DNA of 64,000 nt from Channa striata (taxonomy: Eukaryota > Chordata > Actinopteri > Anabantiformes > Channidae), in NCBI GenBank assembly GCA_033026295.1, contig CM065189.1:14364203-14428202 (forward strand). The letters are read 5' to 3'. Position numbers and translations under genes: made by a program. Under the pieces are notes generated by a model, which saw only the letters and a program-made list of their open reading frames with translations, was not told where the DNA came from and did not search any database. Shown in pieces: positions 13,570 through 24,076 of the stretch; positions within the stretch are counted from its first letter, which is position 1; every line of letters begins with the position of its first letter.

Positions 13570-13860
13570 GTCCGTGTGCCTGTGTGTGCTTGTTTGTCTT
13601 TATAGTTTTCTGTGGACAGAGTTTGTATCAATACCATTGTCGTGAGGACATTTTGGTGTGGTGAGCACAGTTTGGCTGGTCCACACAACTTCAAAAGGCT
13701 TTTTGAGGGTCAAGACTGGGTTTTAGGGTCAGGTTTAGACTTTTGGTCAGGGTTAGGTTTAGGGCCAGGCATTCAGTTGTGATGGTTAGGGTTAGAGGAA
13801 GGGGTTAGGCATTGAATTATGTCAATGGGTGTCCTCCCTATAGGACACTATAGGAAGTAT
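13570..13860 (+). repeat. Dispersed repeat with GGGTTAGG-like core (copy 2)
   Basis: Contains GTGAGGACATTTTGG, GGTCAAGACTGGGTTTTAGGGTCAGG, GGTTAGGGTTAGAGG and ATTATGTCAATGGGTGTCCTCC. This order is typical of a teleost repeat that is followed, as here, by a GT microsatellite. Fragments of the family are at 7845 and 32465. Confidence 0.65.
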
Positions 13861-13874
13861 AGAAAGACAAAAAT

Positions 13875-13880
13875 TGTGTG

Positions 13881-13917
<37 letters not shown>
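13875..13917. repeat. (TG)n microsatellite
   Basis: A TG tract of about 43 bp with one GC interruption, directly after the 13.6-kb dispersed repeat. Confidence 0.95.
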
Positions 13918-13923
<6 letters not shown>

Positions 13924-16248
13924 ATATGCAAAAGGGGAAATCAGTGCAAAAAGACTTGCAGATTGCCCCAGGCCATATGTGTTGCACTGGTTAAGTGGAC
14001 ATCAATGATTCAGCAGTCACACACCGACACAAAAGGATGCACATCCAAGCTCTCAGTTTCATCTGTTGAGTCCCTGTAGTGTAACAGGAAGCATTTGCAT
14101 TATGGATGTGCTCATCCTGTAAAGCACTGAACTTACTTGAGCTGCTGGTGTTGTTGTACTTAACAGTTGAACTAAACATTTCCTTAAATTGTGCTTTAAG
14201 CAAACAAACACAGCATTTGCTATCATAATTATTATTATTATTTATACTCCATTACACTCTGCTGTCCTGTTTGCCATGACAATGCAATATTGTGATACTT
14301 GGAGACATAGACTACATTGTCACATAGTAATTCTGAGTAATTCTGAATATGCAGCAGACATATGCGATTAGTCTACATGCACTGATTTTACCTTTTCTGT
14401 ATGGAGCACGTATCACATGTGAATATCTGCAGCTATCCTGCCCTTGAAACAACACCCTGAGGCATTTCCTGTGAGAAAAATGTATTCATGATAAACTCAA
14501 GGCTAGCTGCTGTCAAGACTGCTCCTGAAAAGATCTAGTGGCTCTTTTTGGCATCTTTTGGGCACACTTTGTTTCTCCCTTAGAGTTATAAAACACAGAC
14601 ATGAGTCATAAAATGCAGGTAGCCTAGATACTGCAGATCTTCAGGATATTTGCAGGCCATGGGAGTTATTGCCTTCGTGGATTACATGCCCGGGAGGCAG
14701 CAAGCCATGTAATATGTGTGGTTGCCCCTGGCAACAGTACTGCTTACTGCACAGAAATGTATATTAAAAGGGAATATTTCATTTTTTAGATAACAAGAGA
14801 TAACATGCTTTTTTAAAAGGACAGATTTGGTTTGTGGTGACCATGTGATCACAGGAAGTGTAGAATCCTATAAATATAAAGTCATGCAGAGCGTCTCCAC
14901 GAACATGAGACTGAGAATAATCTGAAACTCAACGGTGCTCAAATTGAGTCTGCAGCAGTGAGGTTGGATCTCTACGCGTTAGTTCCTTCTCTCTTAGGCT
15001 GTGTTTAACTGTTGAAGTACACAGTTTCTTTTATTGTGGGACAGGTCAAGGCTGTTTGACCGTAGCAAAATAATGACACTAGAAGTGAGATTTGAGTAAA
15101 AAGGAAACCGATATTTGAAAGAAAACAACTTCAACTGCGAAACAATTTGAGCTGTTTAAGTAATAAACCTCTTTAATGATGACAGTTGACTAATTAACAC
15201 AGATTTTTTACCGTGCAATAAGAATTTCAGAAACTGGGGTCACTGCAACTCACACACATCAAAGTTAAACTACTTAAACTCTAATTGAACCTGATGTTCT
15301 TTCCCCTCTCTGAGCCCACTTGAATCATGGCTCAGACTATTAATTGCTGTTGCGGCTTCCATGTCATTCACGGCTCTGTCTATTTAAAGCATTTGGGTGG
15401 ATGATCTTGAATGACACACTGACATATCTCCAGTTACAGAGGCCAGGCTGTGCCAGCGTAATACTGAGAGGCTGTGTGCACCCAGTCGGCAAACAGGTAT
15501 GTAAATGGAGTTTCACAGTGCTGAAGTAGAAAAACTGTGGTTAATGGCACATAGCTGGTAGTAGCAGCCACTAAAAAGGTCACTATGTCTATTTATTAAA
15601 GATTCAAAATAATTATCATCATCCAATAAAAGAAATCTTCTTTATAGGGTTTTGCAGCAATTAAAAATCAACACTATTGGCAGGGCCCCTTCAATAGATC
15701 AATAATCTGATTGAATAATTCAGCAGTAAACTAATGCTGCTCAATAAATCTGGACATTGTTCTATTTACTGTCTTCTGTTCCTTTTTAATACACACAAAA
15801 CATTCAGGTAGTTCAGTGGGCATCTGAATGTCCGGCCAAGACACATGATGATGCTGTGTTGGCCACCACATTTCCCATCAGCTCATTGCTAATGACACAG
15901 TAATACGTCAGTCCGCTTCTGAAGAAGAAGGTCAATGTCAATATGTTATGAAGTCACCAGCACCTTTAGTTTGTAGCTAAAATGATTGGCTTTGACAGCA
16001 GGATGTAGTGTTGTAGGCAGAGAATTTACTTCTCCGTGGAGGGGTTGAGGTTGACACACACAAAAAGGAGGTTTAACGTTTTTCTAGATGTAGAAACCAG
16101 TAACTCGATTGATACTGGATGGACTGAAGTAGTCACCTGCTGCTATTGTGACTGAGTCATGGGTGACCTGAATTTGACGTTTACATTACCTTGAATGAGT
16201 TACACCAGAAACCAGGATCAAATTCCTTGTATACACAAGCATCCTCGG

Positions 16249-16756
16249 CAGTGGTGGAGGAAGTACTCACAATCTGTACTCGTGTAAAGAACATATACAC
16301 ACACACACTGCGCTCGAGTAAGAGGAGAGGTAGCACACTGACATTTCTAATTAAGAACAAGTAAATACTGGGATGGAAAAACAATCATGGCACACTAGTG
16401 CTAGAAACGTCTGTTTGTGGAGTTTGTGCAGTCGCTCCGTGGTAACTTATGTAGCATCCATTTTAATAGTGTACAGGTAGAACTCTGCTTTCTTAAGGTT
16501 AAAGGGACTAACACCACAACACTATAATTGGTTTAGTGAAGCAGTTGATTTCTCAATACTGATTTTTTTCATAAAGAAATGTGCTGTATTACGAAACTTT
16601 GTAACACAACTTTGATTGGTAATGTAGTGTAGTCAACAGTACAGATATTTGTTCTCAGATGTAAGGAAGCAGCCTTTAATAAATATACTAAGTACATTAA
16701 CATGAAAATGTTACTTAAGTACTGTAACAAAGTACTTTTTTTACTTTTCACCACTG
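16249..16756. repeat. AGTGGTGG-type MITE-like element with inverted ends
   Basis: The left end is CAGTGGTGGAGGAAGTACT. The right end, reverse complemented, is CAGTGGTGAAAAGTAA followed by AAAGTACT. These are the typical inverted ends of an abundant teleost short element. The roughly 470 bp between them is diverged and may include unrelated sequence, so a single element is inferred. It ends 424 bp from exon 3. Confidence 0.5.
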
Positions 16757-17179
16757 ACTCTTTGTCAAAAAAGTGGACACTGATACTGAGGTCGAGTTAA
16801 GAGGACATCCTAAGCTTGCATTCAACATTTTCTTTTTTTGTGTGTGTAAATTAGCAGTGATTATTTTTATAAATCCTGTCAAAATACTGACTCTAAGAAA
16901 GGATGATTTTATTATTTTAGCCACCTACAGAAGGTTCAAGCACAAACCGGTGCTCAGAACGTGAGGCCTGTCAGACGAAGAGCAACTTTTAGTTTCCCTC
17001 TACTCCACAATGCCACTTCACACAGCTGTCAAAAGAGAGTCAGTGAGCTCAGAGAGGAGGTAGGCCTGGATACAACTGCATACTGGTGATACAGTGCATG
17101 TGCTCCAGCGTAATTACCGGAAAGGCGCATCCTCACTGACAAATATGTAAGAGGCAGCAGCTGGGCTTCGGTTACTTAC

Positions 17180-17262
17180 GTCTGTGTCGGCCCCCTTATC
17201 AGCCCCTGGGCAGGAGAACGTGACAAATTCATGGCACCTCTTGTGGACCACAAAACAGCAAA
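17180..17262 (-). CDS. prkca: PRKCA exon 3: second half of C1A
   Basis: This 83-nt exon on the minus strand completes Val67 and encodes residues 68-94, beginning CCFVVHKRCHEFVTFSC and ending GADTD. It supplies the remaining C1A zinc ligands Cys68, His73, Cys76 and Cys84. With exons 1 and 2 the full pattern H-X12-C-X2-C-X13-C-X2-C-X4-H-X2-C-X7-C is intact. The acceptor is CTGCCACTGCAG and the donor is GAC|GTAAGT, phase 0. Length and phase match human exon 3. The linker reads GADTD where human PKC alpha has GPDTD; PKC beta differs more, which supports alpha. The next expected exon, starting DPRSKHKFKIHTY and opening the C1B finger, was not found in the remaining 17.2 kb. Confidence 0.97.
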
Positions 17263-20200
17263 CTGCAGTGGCAGAAAAGAGTCGGGAGGAGTGGAAAGCG
17301 AGAGATGGAGAGAGAGATTCAGAGAGAAAGAAATAAACAGACAGATGGAGAAGGATGGACAACAAAAAGGAGAGAAAGAGTGACATGGTTAAATACAGTG
17401 TATCATTGTTGATTGATATGTAGACAGAATGCAGAACGAAAGAAATCTGATAACACTGAGGGGAATTGAAAAAAGACTGATGTCTGGACTAGGCTCCTTA
17501 TCATGTGTCCAGATGGCCAATCCTGCCTGCAGGCTGACTGCTCTTACTGCACAGTACACAGCCACCTCCTCACTGACATGACAGGAGCTGAGGCAGACGC
17601 CACACACACTCAAATGCAGACAAGCACATGCACACGGACACGACTAGTGTACGTGTGGCCACACACAACACATCCAGGCCTACACATGTGAATGCATCTG
17701 TGCCTACACGCTGTCAGAGCACACAGTGTCGCTCTCGTGGCCCCACGTAAGAGCCAGTTCTCCGACTGCACTGTAGTCTGCAGTCAAGCAAGCGGCCAAC
17801 TCAAGTGGAGGAAGGCGCCTGTTACTGGCTCACAGGAACGTGCTGACACCAAGACGAGACGACGGGGTGAGGGGAGGCCCACTGTGTGAGCTGACTGGTA
17901 TTAATAACAAAAACGGTATATTCTCCCTGTTCCGTCGTTAAATGCCCAGGCTGACACTTGGTCATTGTAGATGTGTCTGGATAAGTGTTATTCTCTGCTT
18001 GTCTCTCCTACTGATAAAGAGCGCCCCTCCCATCCTCCCTAGGACCTAAATGTTCTCAAGGCCGACACCTGCAGCATGAAACGAGGGCATCTCAATAGGC
18101 GGTTTTCATCAGCTGTCACTTAGGACCGAGTAACCCCGAGTAGACTCCATTAGCGGTTTGTGTTGCTTCAGTGGTGTGATCCATTTTCAGTGACCTTGCT
18201 TGATTTTCAGTTTTACACTTATACTTTAATTTACTACAGTTTGAGCTTCAAAGCAAAGTAAAGTGAAGTGTCTGCGTCTCTGACATGCATCCGCCTACAA
18301 ATCACCCCTGGTCTTTTCACTGCATCCCCTTCTCACAGCTCCACTCCAGCAAAGCTAACGAGTACTTACGATGAGCTGTGATGGCCGTGATTTTAGAACA
18401 GTGGAAAAAAAATCCTCAACAGAAAATCCAAAGAAATGCAGGTGACTGTCAGGTAATATGTGAAAAGACACGAAAACCACCAGTGGATATGTCATCGTAA
18501 TGAGGCTTTTCCATCAGTGTTGTCCAGAGCACTTAAAATGCAAGTCCATTCATGCTTTATGTGCTGCTACCAGTCAAATATCCGTTTATGAGTCCTCATT
18601 CAGTTTAAAAGTCTACATTATGACTCAGACATGCAAACACAAACTGAGTAATGACAGTGCTCCTGTTAAGATTATGGTTATTATTTCTGACTTCTGAAAA
18701 CTGTTGTTTTGGCATGAGTCAAACGCTGTACATCCGTCGCCATCTGTCCCGTCAGCTCTGTCACAGTTCTGCCTCCCCAAAATTAAGACAACTTTTTGTG
18801 AATATAACACCCCATTAACAAAGCACATATGTGTAATTCTTGACGAGTACATATTTTGCGTTTGAACTTTATTCAAATGTACTGAAATAGGGCTCATAAA
18901 TTTAGCTTAGATGATATCGTGCTGTGCAACTCATATGAAATCATTTTTGTCATAAGGCATAGATTAATAAATATATTCTCCTAACAGGTCTTTATACTGT
19001 ACAGGAAGGTTTATGCATGTATTAATATACAGAGCCACCAGTTAGCAGGATGATGCAATGGTGCAAAAATCATGGGCAAATAATGACAAGTGATTCTTAG
19101 TAGCTCTTTATTCCATGTTGATTCTTTTCGTACTTCTTTTCCCTGGAACCCGACCAGCAGCAGCATTTGTGTGACTTTCTCAGAGATGGACAGTAGCTGT
19201 AGTGTTTGTACTAAACATGCTGTCTGCACATATATCATTGTGTTTGTACGTTGCTACAGGTTGCTACATAATACTGCATGCATTGCTGGCATTCTGCCTC
19301 GTCATTCTCATATAAGTTTATGATGAAGCAGGCCACAAAAAAATCAATGTCTACTGGCCCACTGCAAGAAACACCATTGTTCAGTCAGGCAGCCCTGATC
19401 AAAACAATACATAAAACAAGCCCGCACGTTTTCCAGGGTATTGCATTTGCCGCAGTACATTTGTGTTTCAAATACATACCATAACTTGTAGTATATGTAT
19501 ATTGCAGTTTCTTAGAAGAAAATGGTTCAACAGTGTCACAGTCAGTTCATGTGTCAATACCAACAACAGCGTTTGCACTTCTGCTTCTGACACCAGTTAC
19601 AGAGAGTTCGAACATCCGCACAAAGGCCGTGAGAACATCAACCTCAACAATATCATTGCGGGTTGGATTATCATTTGATTAAAGTAAATTGCAAGAAATA
19701 TACCTGAACATTTTACCCCTTTTGACACCTTTAAAGAATTTGCCAGAACTGCTTATTCACTGCCTGCACTATTTTGGTCATCACATGACCAACCAGGCTC
19801 TCTATCTCTGACACCATGGCTACAGTTGTAAATATTCACACACAAATAGTCGTACCTTTTGATTTATTATTAAACCTCAATAATACAATATGATATGATT
19901 GATTGATGATTCTGCACATATATTAAAAAGATTTAGTGAGCACAGCTAGGTTGTTAATATTATGTCAGTAATGACATGAACTTTTATAACGTTCAATCAA
20001 TATAACCTCCACACACATGCACACAAGCACAGAAGGATACGGATCACACCACCAGAACTCAAACCCCTCCTGTTTCCCAGGAGTAGCTAACTCCACAAAA
20101 CAATAAAACAGCCAGATTATGAATCTTGGTGATTCAGTGCCTTCGTGATTTATCCTACATACAGTAGTTTATGGCAGTGCGAGTTGCCCTGATTGATTCT

Positions 20201-21393
20201 TTGAAGGTCAAAAGGTTACAGGAATACGCAGGACGTTACAGTGAAGACGATCAACGCTCATCTTACCATTTTCTTCTAATTAAGTGCGAGTCTGCTCCTG
20301 TGTGTGTTTAATCCATCACACACTTTATAGCAGTGAATTCTTCCTGCGAAAAGCTTGTCAGACATGGCTTTTCAAAAAGCCTCTTTAAATTGGAACACAA
20401 TGTGAAAGAAACGGGCCAGGAGAAAGCAAGAGTAAGCCACAGGAGTCAATTATAACAACCACACACTGAAAATATGTGCCAAACAGATTTAGCAGCTATA
20501 TTCTAACTATTCTTTTTCAGAGCTCCATCCATTGGAGCTTCCATGGGCTGTTCCTGTTTTCTTTCTTCAATTCCCACATCTTTACACCAACCCACTGAAA
20601 CTAAATTGCTCATCCCAAATGTTTAAACCCTTGCTTTTTGGGCAGGAGAACAATTTTCTGCAAAACAGAAACTAGATTTGTGAAAGACATCTATTAAGAG
20701 CTGTTGGATTACAACAGCGAATTTGGGCATTGGTCACGTAACATAAAGCAATTAAGGTTCCCAGGGTCACATAAGCAATGGAAAAACACTGTTAATCCTG
20801 CAAGAAATTGGATTTGGGAATGTAAAATGCTATTCCTGTCAATAGTCAGTTTTTTTAAGCATCACTGGGAATATCTGTCAGCCACTGACCTTATCAGTTT
20901 AATACTCTCTGGACAGAAGTAATTATACTGCAAGTAAGATTGTAATGAGGGGTTTCGAATCAATACTTTGCCTTTTAGTACAACACTCAACCAAATCACT
21001 TTTGTTCCCTAAAGATAACAGGCTCATCCCTACTTCCACTCTGGCAAATCAATTTCCTCCAAATCTTCTCCAGGTCACGAGTTCATAGGAACAATTTCCT
21101 GAGGTTTTGTCTTGAATACAGACAGGAAATGAGAAATAGGGAGGGATTTTATTTGAGGGTTCGTGTGTATGTAGATTTGCAAAGTACCTCAATTAAACAA
21201 AGGTATTAAAGGGGTAAAGTTTTTAGATGTAACTATCTACAGGTTCTGGAGCCCAGCGGCAGCCTACACAAAAGCCTCTCCTTCCAGGGGAAGCTTTCAT
21301 TATCCTCATGGATCTTCACTCTACTGTCTAAACCATTTTCATCACTGTTACCAAACAATAAATCTACGGCCATAAAAGACGATTGTGAAAATC

Positions 21394-21526
21394 TGTAAAT
21401 GGTGAATGGTCTGCACCTAAATAGCACTTTTATCCAAAGAGTTTTGCGATATTGTTTCTCATACACCCATTCACAAACTTGATCCATCCGGAGCAACTTT
21501 GGATTAAATGTCTTGCCCAAGGATCC
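21394..21526 (+). repeat. Teleost dispersed repeat fragment
   Basis: TGTAAATGGTGAATGGTCTGCACCTAAATAGCACTTTTATCC, CACCCATTCACA and GGAGCAACTTTGGATTAAATGTCTTGCCCAAGG follow the landmark order of a very common teleost interspersed repeat. It is truncated at the hairpin that follows. Confidence 0.7.
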
Positions 21527-21560
21527 CCAGCTTCTCCTGTCCTTGAGAAGCTGGGGATCC
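21521..21560. repeat. Perfect 16-bp inverted repeat with 8-nt loop
   Basis: GGATCCCCAGCTTCTC at 21521-21536 is exactly complementary in reverse to GAGAAGCTGGGGATCC at 21545-21560. The loop is CTGTCCTT. It would form a strong hairpin in either strand. It sits at the end of a dispersed repeat and looks like an inverted duplication made at a breakpoint. Confidence 0.9.
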
Positions 21561-21598
21561 CCACAACAAGTAGATGAATAAGCCACGGGCACCCAAAT

Positions 21599-21652
21599 AA
21601 AAGAAAGAAAGACAGAAAGACAGAAAAAAAGAAAGAAAGAAAGAAAGAAAGC
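21599..21652. repeat. (GAAA)n tract
   Basis: An imperfect GAAA repeat with GACA variants, about 54 bp. Confidence 0.9.
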
Positions 21653-21696
21653 ATGACAACAAACTATTTTTGACAACAAAAATCCCCAAAAAAATT

Positions 21697-21903
21697 ACAG
21701 ACCCAAATTATATTTGATTGCAGCAACACGTCTCAGGGGCATGTACCACTGTGTTGCACCCCCTCTTCCTTTAACAACCCTGTGTAAGTGTTTGGGAATT
21801 GAGGCAACCAAAAAGTCAGAATTGAGGCAACCAAAGACTCATTCTTGGTTGATGTAGAATTTCTGTTGCTCAACAGTTAGGGGACTCCTTTGTTGTATTT
21901 CTC
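21697..21903 (-). mobile_element. Tc1/mariner remnant (transposase 3' end), antisense
   Basis: The reverse complement contains CTGTTGAGCAACAG, ATCAACCAAGAATGAG and GGTGCAACACAGTGGTACATGCCCCTG, in the order of the transposase 3' end of the same family as the 8789-9282 element. A 20-base duplication (around GAATTGAGGCAACCAAA) interrupts it. There is no open frame. Confidence 0.65.
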
Positions 21904-23325
21904 ACCAAACTCCACCTCACAGGGTGCAAACCAAAGGAGAAATCCGTGTAACACAAACCCAAAAAATAATAAAGTTTAGAATACACAGGCTAAACCAAAA
22001 AGTAACTGTCCTCTAGCATTACATTTATATTCACATTTCCATTACACTCACACTGAGCCATTAGCAGCAGTGGCGGCACTGACAGTTAGAATGTGGAAGT
22101 AATGTTAAAGGTCAACTGATGAGGCTACCTCAACCTCAGCCTCAGCATCTTCCTCACAGCTTTTCCACATGATGGCTGCAGTCACTACCATCATAAATTA
22201 AAAGCCTGGTTATTAAGGATGACAACATTATGCGTCACTGTCATACGAACTCCAACAAATGGCTCACAGGGGGATCCTTCATCATCTGAAGTAACACCAT
22301 GGAATAAAATGAAACATTTAGAGGGATATAACTGTTGTCACTGACTTATTCCTGCCTGGCTTGACCACAACATCTCTGCCATTTAGGTATAAAGGCCTGC
22401 TGTGGATTTGTGGCAGATATGGATGACCCTGATATTACTCCTTCTCTAAAGCTCTTCAGTGCCATCCATTTAACGCAAAATGACAGTGACCAATGTATGA
22501 ATCAATAAACCTTTTTCTGCACAAACTTTGTCATCAGCATCAAGTGGAGCAACTTGAGTTTTCTCTCTAATAAACTCTAATAACTAAAATAACTTGAAGC
22601 TGAGTTTCTTGGCAGCAGCTTTTCCTTAATAGTTACAGTACACAGTCAATCAGTTTAAAGATTGCACAAGACAGAGGGACCAAAGGTGCAACGATATTTA
22701 TATAGCCCACATTTATGTAGCCCATAGTGGTGGAAGTAATTGTGGCAGGAGCAAAGGAGGAAGTCAGGTGACGTTATATAGCAATAAAGTCTGTGTAGGA
22801 AGGAGGTCAGAGCGGTTGGAAGAGTAATCACAAGATTAGATGAGGGTGCCTCCTATTATTTGATACCTATACACCAACATATCACCAGATAATACCAACT
22901 TGTCTCACAAAGCTGGTAAATCAAATTGCATTCAGGTTGGGTGTATGACCATCGTATTCCAAATGTTTAGAAAGATGGAGCAGTAGAGCTATTGCTGGTG
23001 TACAGCAGTGTCATTATGAAACATATTATCCTGAATGTCAGATATAACGTTGTTCCAAACACGTCACATTTGACAAAACGTCTGTCTGATACACATTTCG
23101 TGCAAAGCAAACTGAAATTATATAAATTTATTTTACATTTAACCTAATTCTCTTGTCCTCCAGCTTTTCGTCATGTGTTAAAGTTTAACACCACAACTTG
23201 TACTGTTACTTTAAGTAGCACAGACACATGACAGGGGAGATATTTACACTCATAACCTCTCATAAAGCTTGAACGTTGACACGGCCTACCCAAATGAAAA
23301 TTAGTTTTGTTTCCTGTTTTCAATA

Positions 23326-23500
23326 TACAGTGAGGGAAAAAAATTATTTGAACGCCAGCTAATTTTTTAAGTTTGCCCACTAACAAAGAAATGATCAGTC
23401 TCTAATTTCAATGGTAGGTTTATTGGAACAGTGAGAGACAACGATGACAAAAAAAATCCAGAAAAATGCGTTTCAAAAAGAGTTATAAGTTAATTTGCAT
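23326..23500 (+). mobile_element. Tc1-like transposon terminal fragment
   Basis: TACAGTGAGGGAAAAAAATTATTTGA, TTTGCCCACTAACAAAGAAATGATCAG, GGTAGGTTTATTGGAACAGTGAGAGACA and TTAATTTGCATTT match the terminal region of a widespread teleost Tc1-like family. It starts at a TA dinucleotide, as expected of this superfamily. The body of the element is missing. Confidence 0.8.
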
Positions 23501-24076
23501 TTCCATGAAGGAAAGATGCAGAGATGCAAAAGGTTTTGCTTTGGCCAGTCGTCTCAAATGAGGAAAAACTGGACACTAAGGTAACCCGTGCATCAAGTTT
23601 GAGATCGTTGTCCAGTCTCATAGCCAGGTTTGTTGCTGCAGGTTTCAAATATTGACTTAAATAAAACCAAGTCAACCGGAACTTTGGAGGCATCATTGGG
23701 GCCAAAGTGCATGACCTCAGTGTTTTTATCATCGTATTGCAAAAAAAGTCATTGACACCTGTGCCTTGATATCTTAAGCGAACTGTAGGAGTTGTGTTGT
23801 TTTTACTTTATGATGGGACATAACTTTGACTTTCATCTGCATAAAAGTGGAACGAGATGCCAAGTTTTTGGAGAACTGAACCAAGAGGAAGTAAATACAG
23901 GGAGAAGAAAAGACTTAAGACCTAAACAGCTCTAAAGCACTATCATGAATGCCCACCCAGTACTCCACGCAAGACACGAGCATCTGATGGTCCGCTGTAT
24001 CGAAGGTCACAGTCAGGTCCAACAATACCAAAACAACAGAGTGACCAGAGTCAGTGGCTAAAAGAACAACAACCCC
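23500..24076 (-). mobile_element. Degenerate LINE reverse-transcriptase fragment
   Basis: On the minus strand, and allowing frame shifts, reverse-transcriptase landmarks appear in the right order. LLATDSGHSVVLVLLDLTVT then FDTADH is the palm motif with its catalytic Asp. FYADESQSY is the YADD box, with Glu replacing the second Asp. NTEVMHFGPN and LDNDLKLDARVT correspond to the segment after the palm. Stops and shifts make it inactive. The order and wording resemble L2-type elements of teleosts. It directly abuts the Tc1 end at 23500. Confidence 0.8.

Larger units (their letters stand above)
1..17179 (-). other. prkca: PRKCA intron 3 (5' part, runs off window)
   Basis: Sequence downstream of exon 3 on the minus strand. 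It begins with the GTAAGT donor and has no further PRKCA exon that I could find, so the intron is at least 17.2 kb. It contains LINE fragments at 2.4 and 12.5 kb, an internally deleted Tc1/mariner copy at 8.8-9.3 kb, and several copies of short teleost dispersed repeats (1.2, 5.1, 7.9, 8.1, 13.6 and 16.3 kb). CA/GT tracts lie at 9.97 and 13.9 kb. No independent gene is evident. Confidence 0.8.

Noticed and set aside
13735..13800. Interstitial telomere
   Set aside because: Only about two adjacent GGGTTA units, embedded in a recognisable dispersed repeat.
1..17179. PRKCA exon 4 (start of C1B)
   Set aside because: I looked for the DPRSKHKFKIHTY and CDHCGSLLYGL coding pattern on the minus strand and found none; it probably lies beyond the left edge.
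21233..21679. 148-codon minus-strand frame with Phe-Leu-Ser-rich segment
   Set aside because: The hydrophobic stretch is the translation of the GAAA tract.
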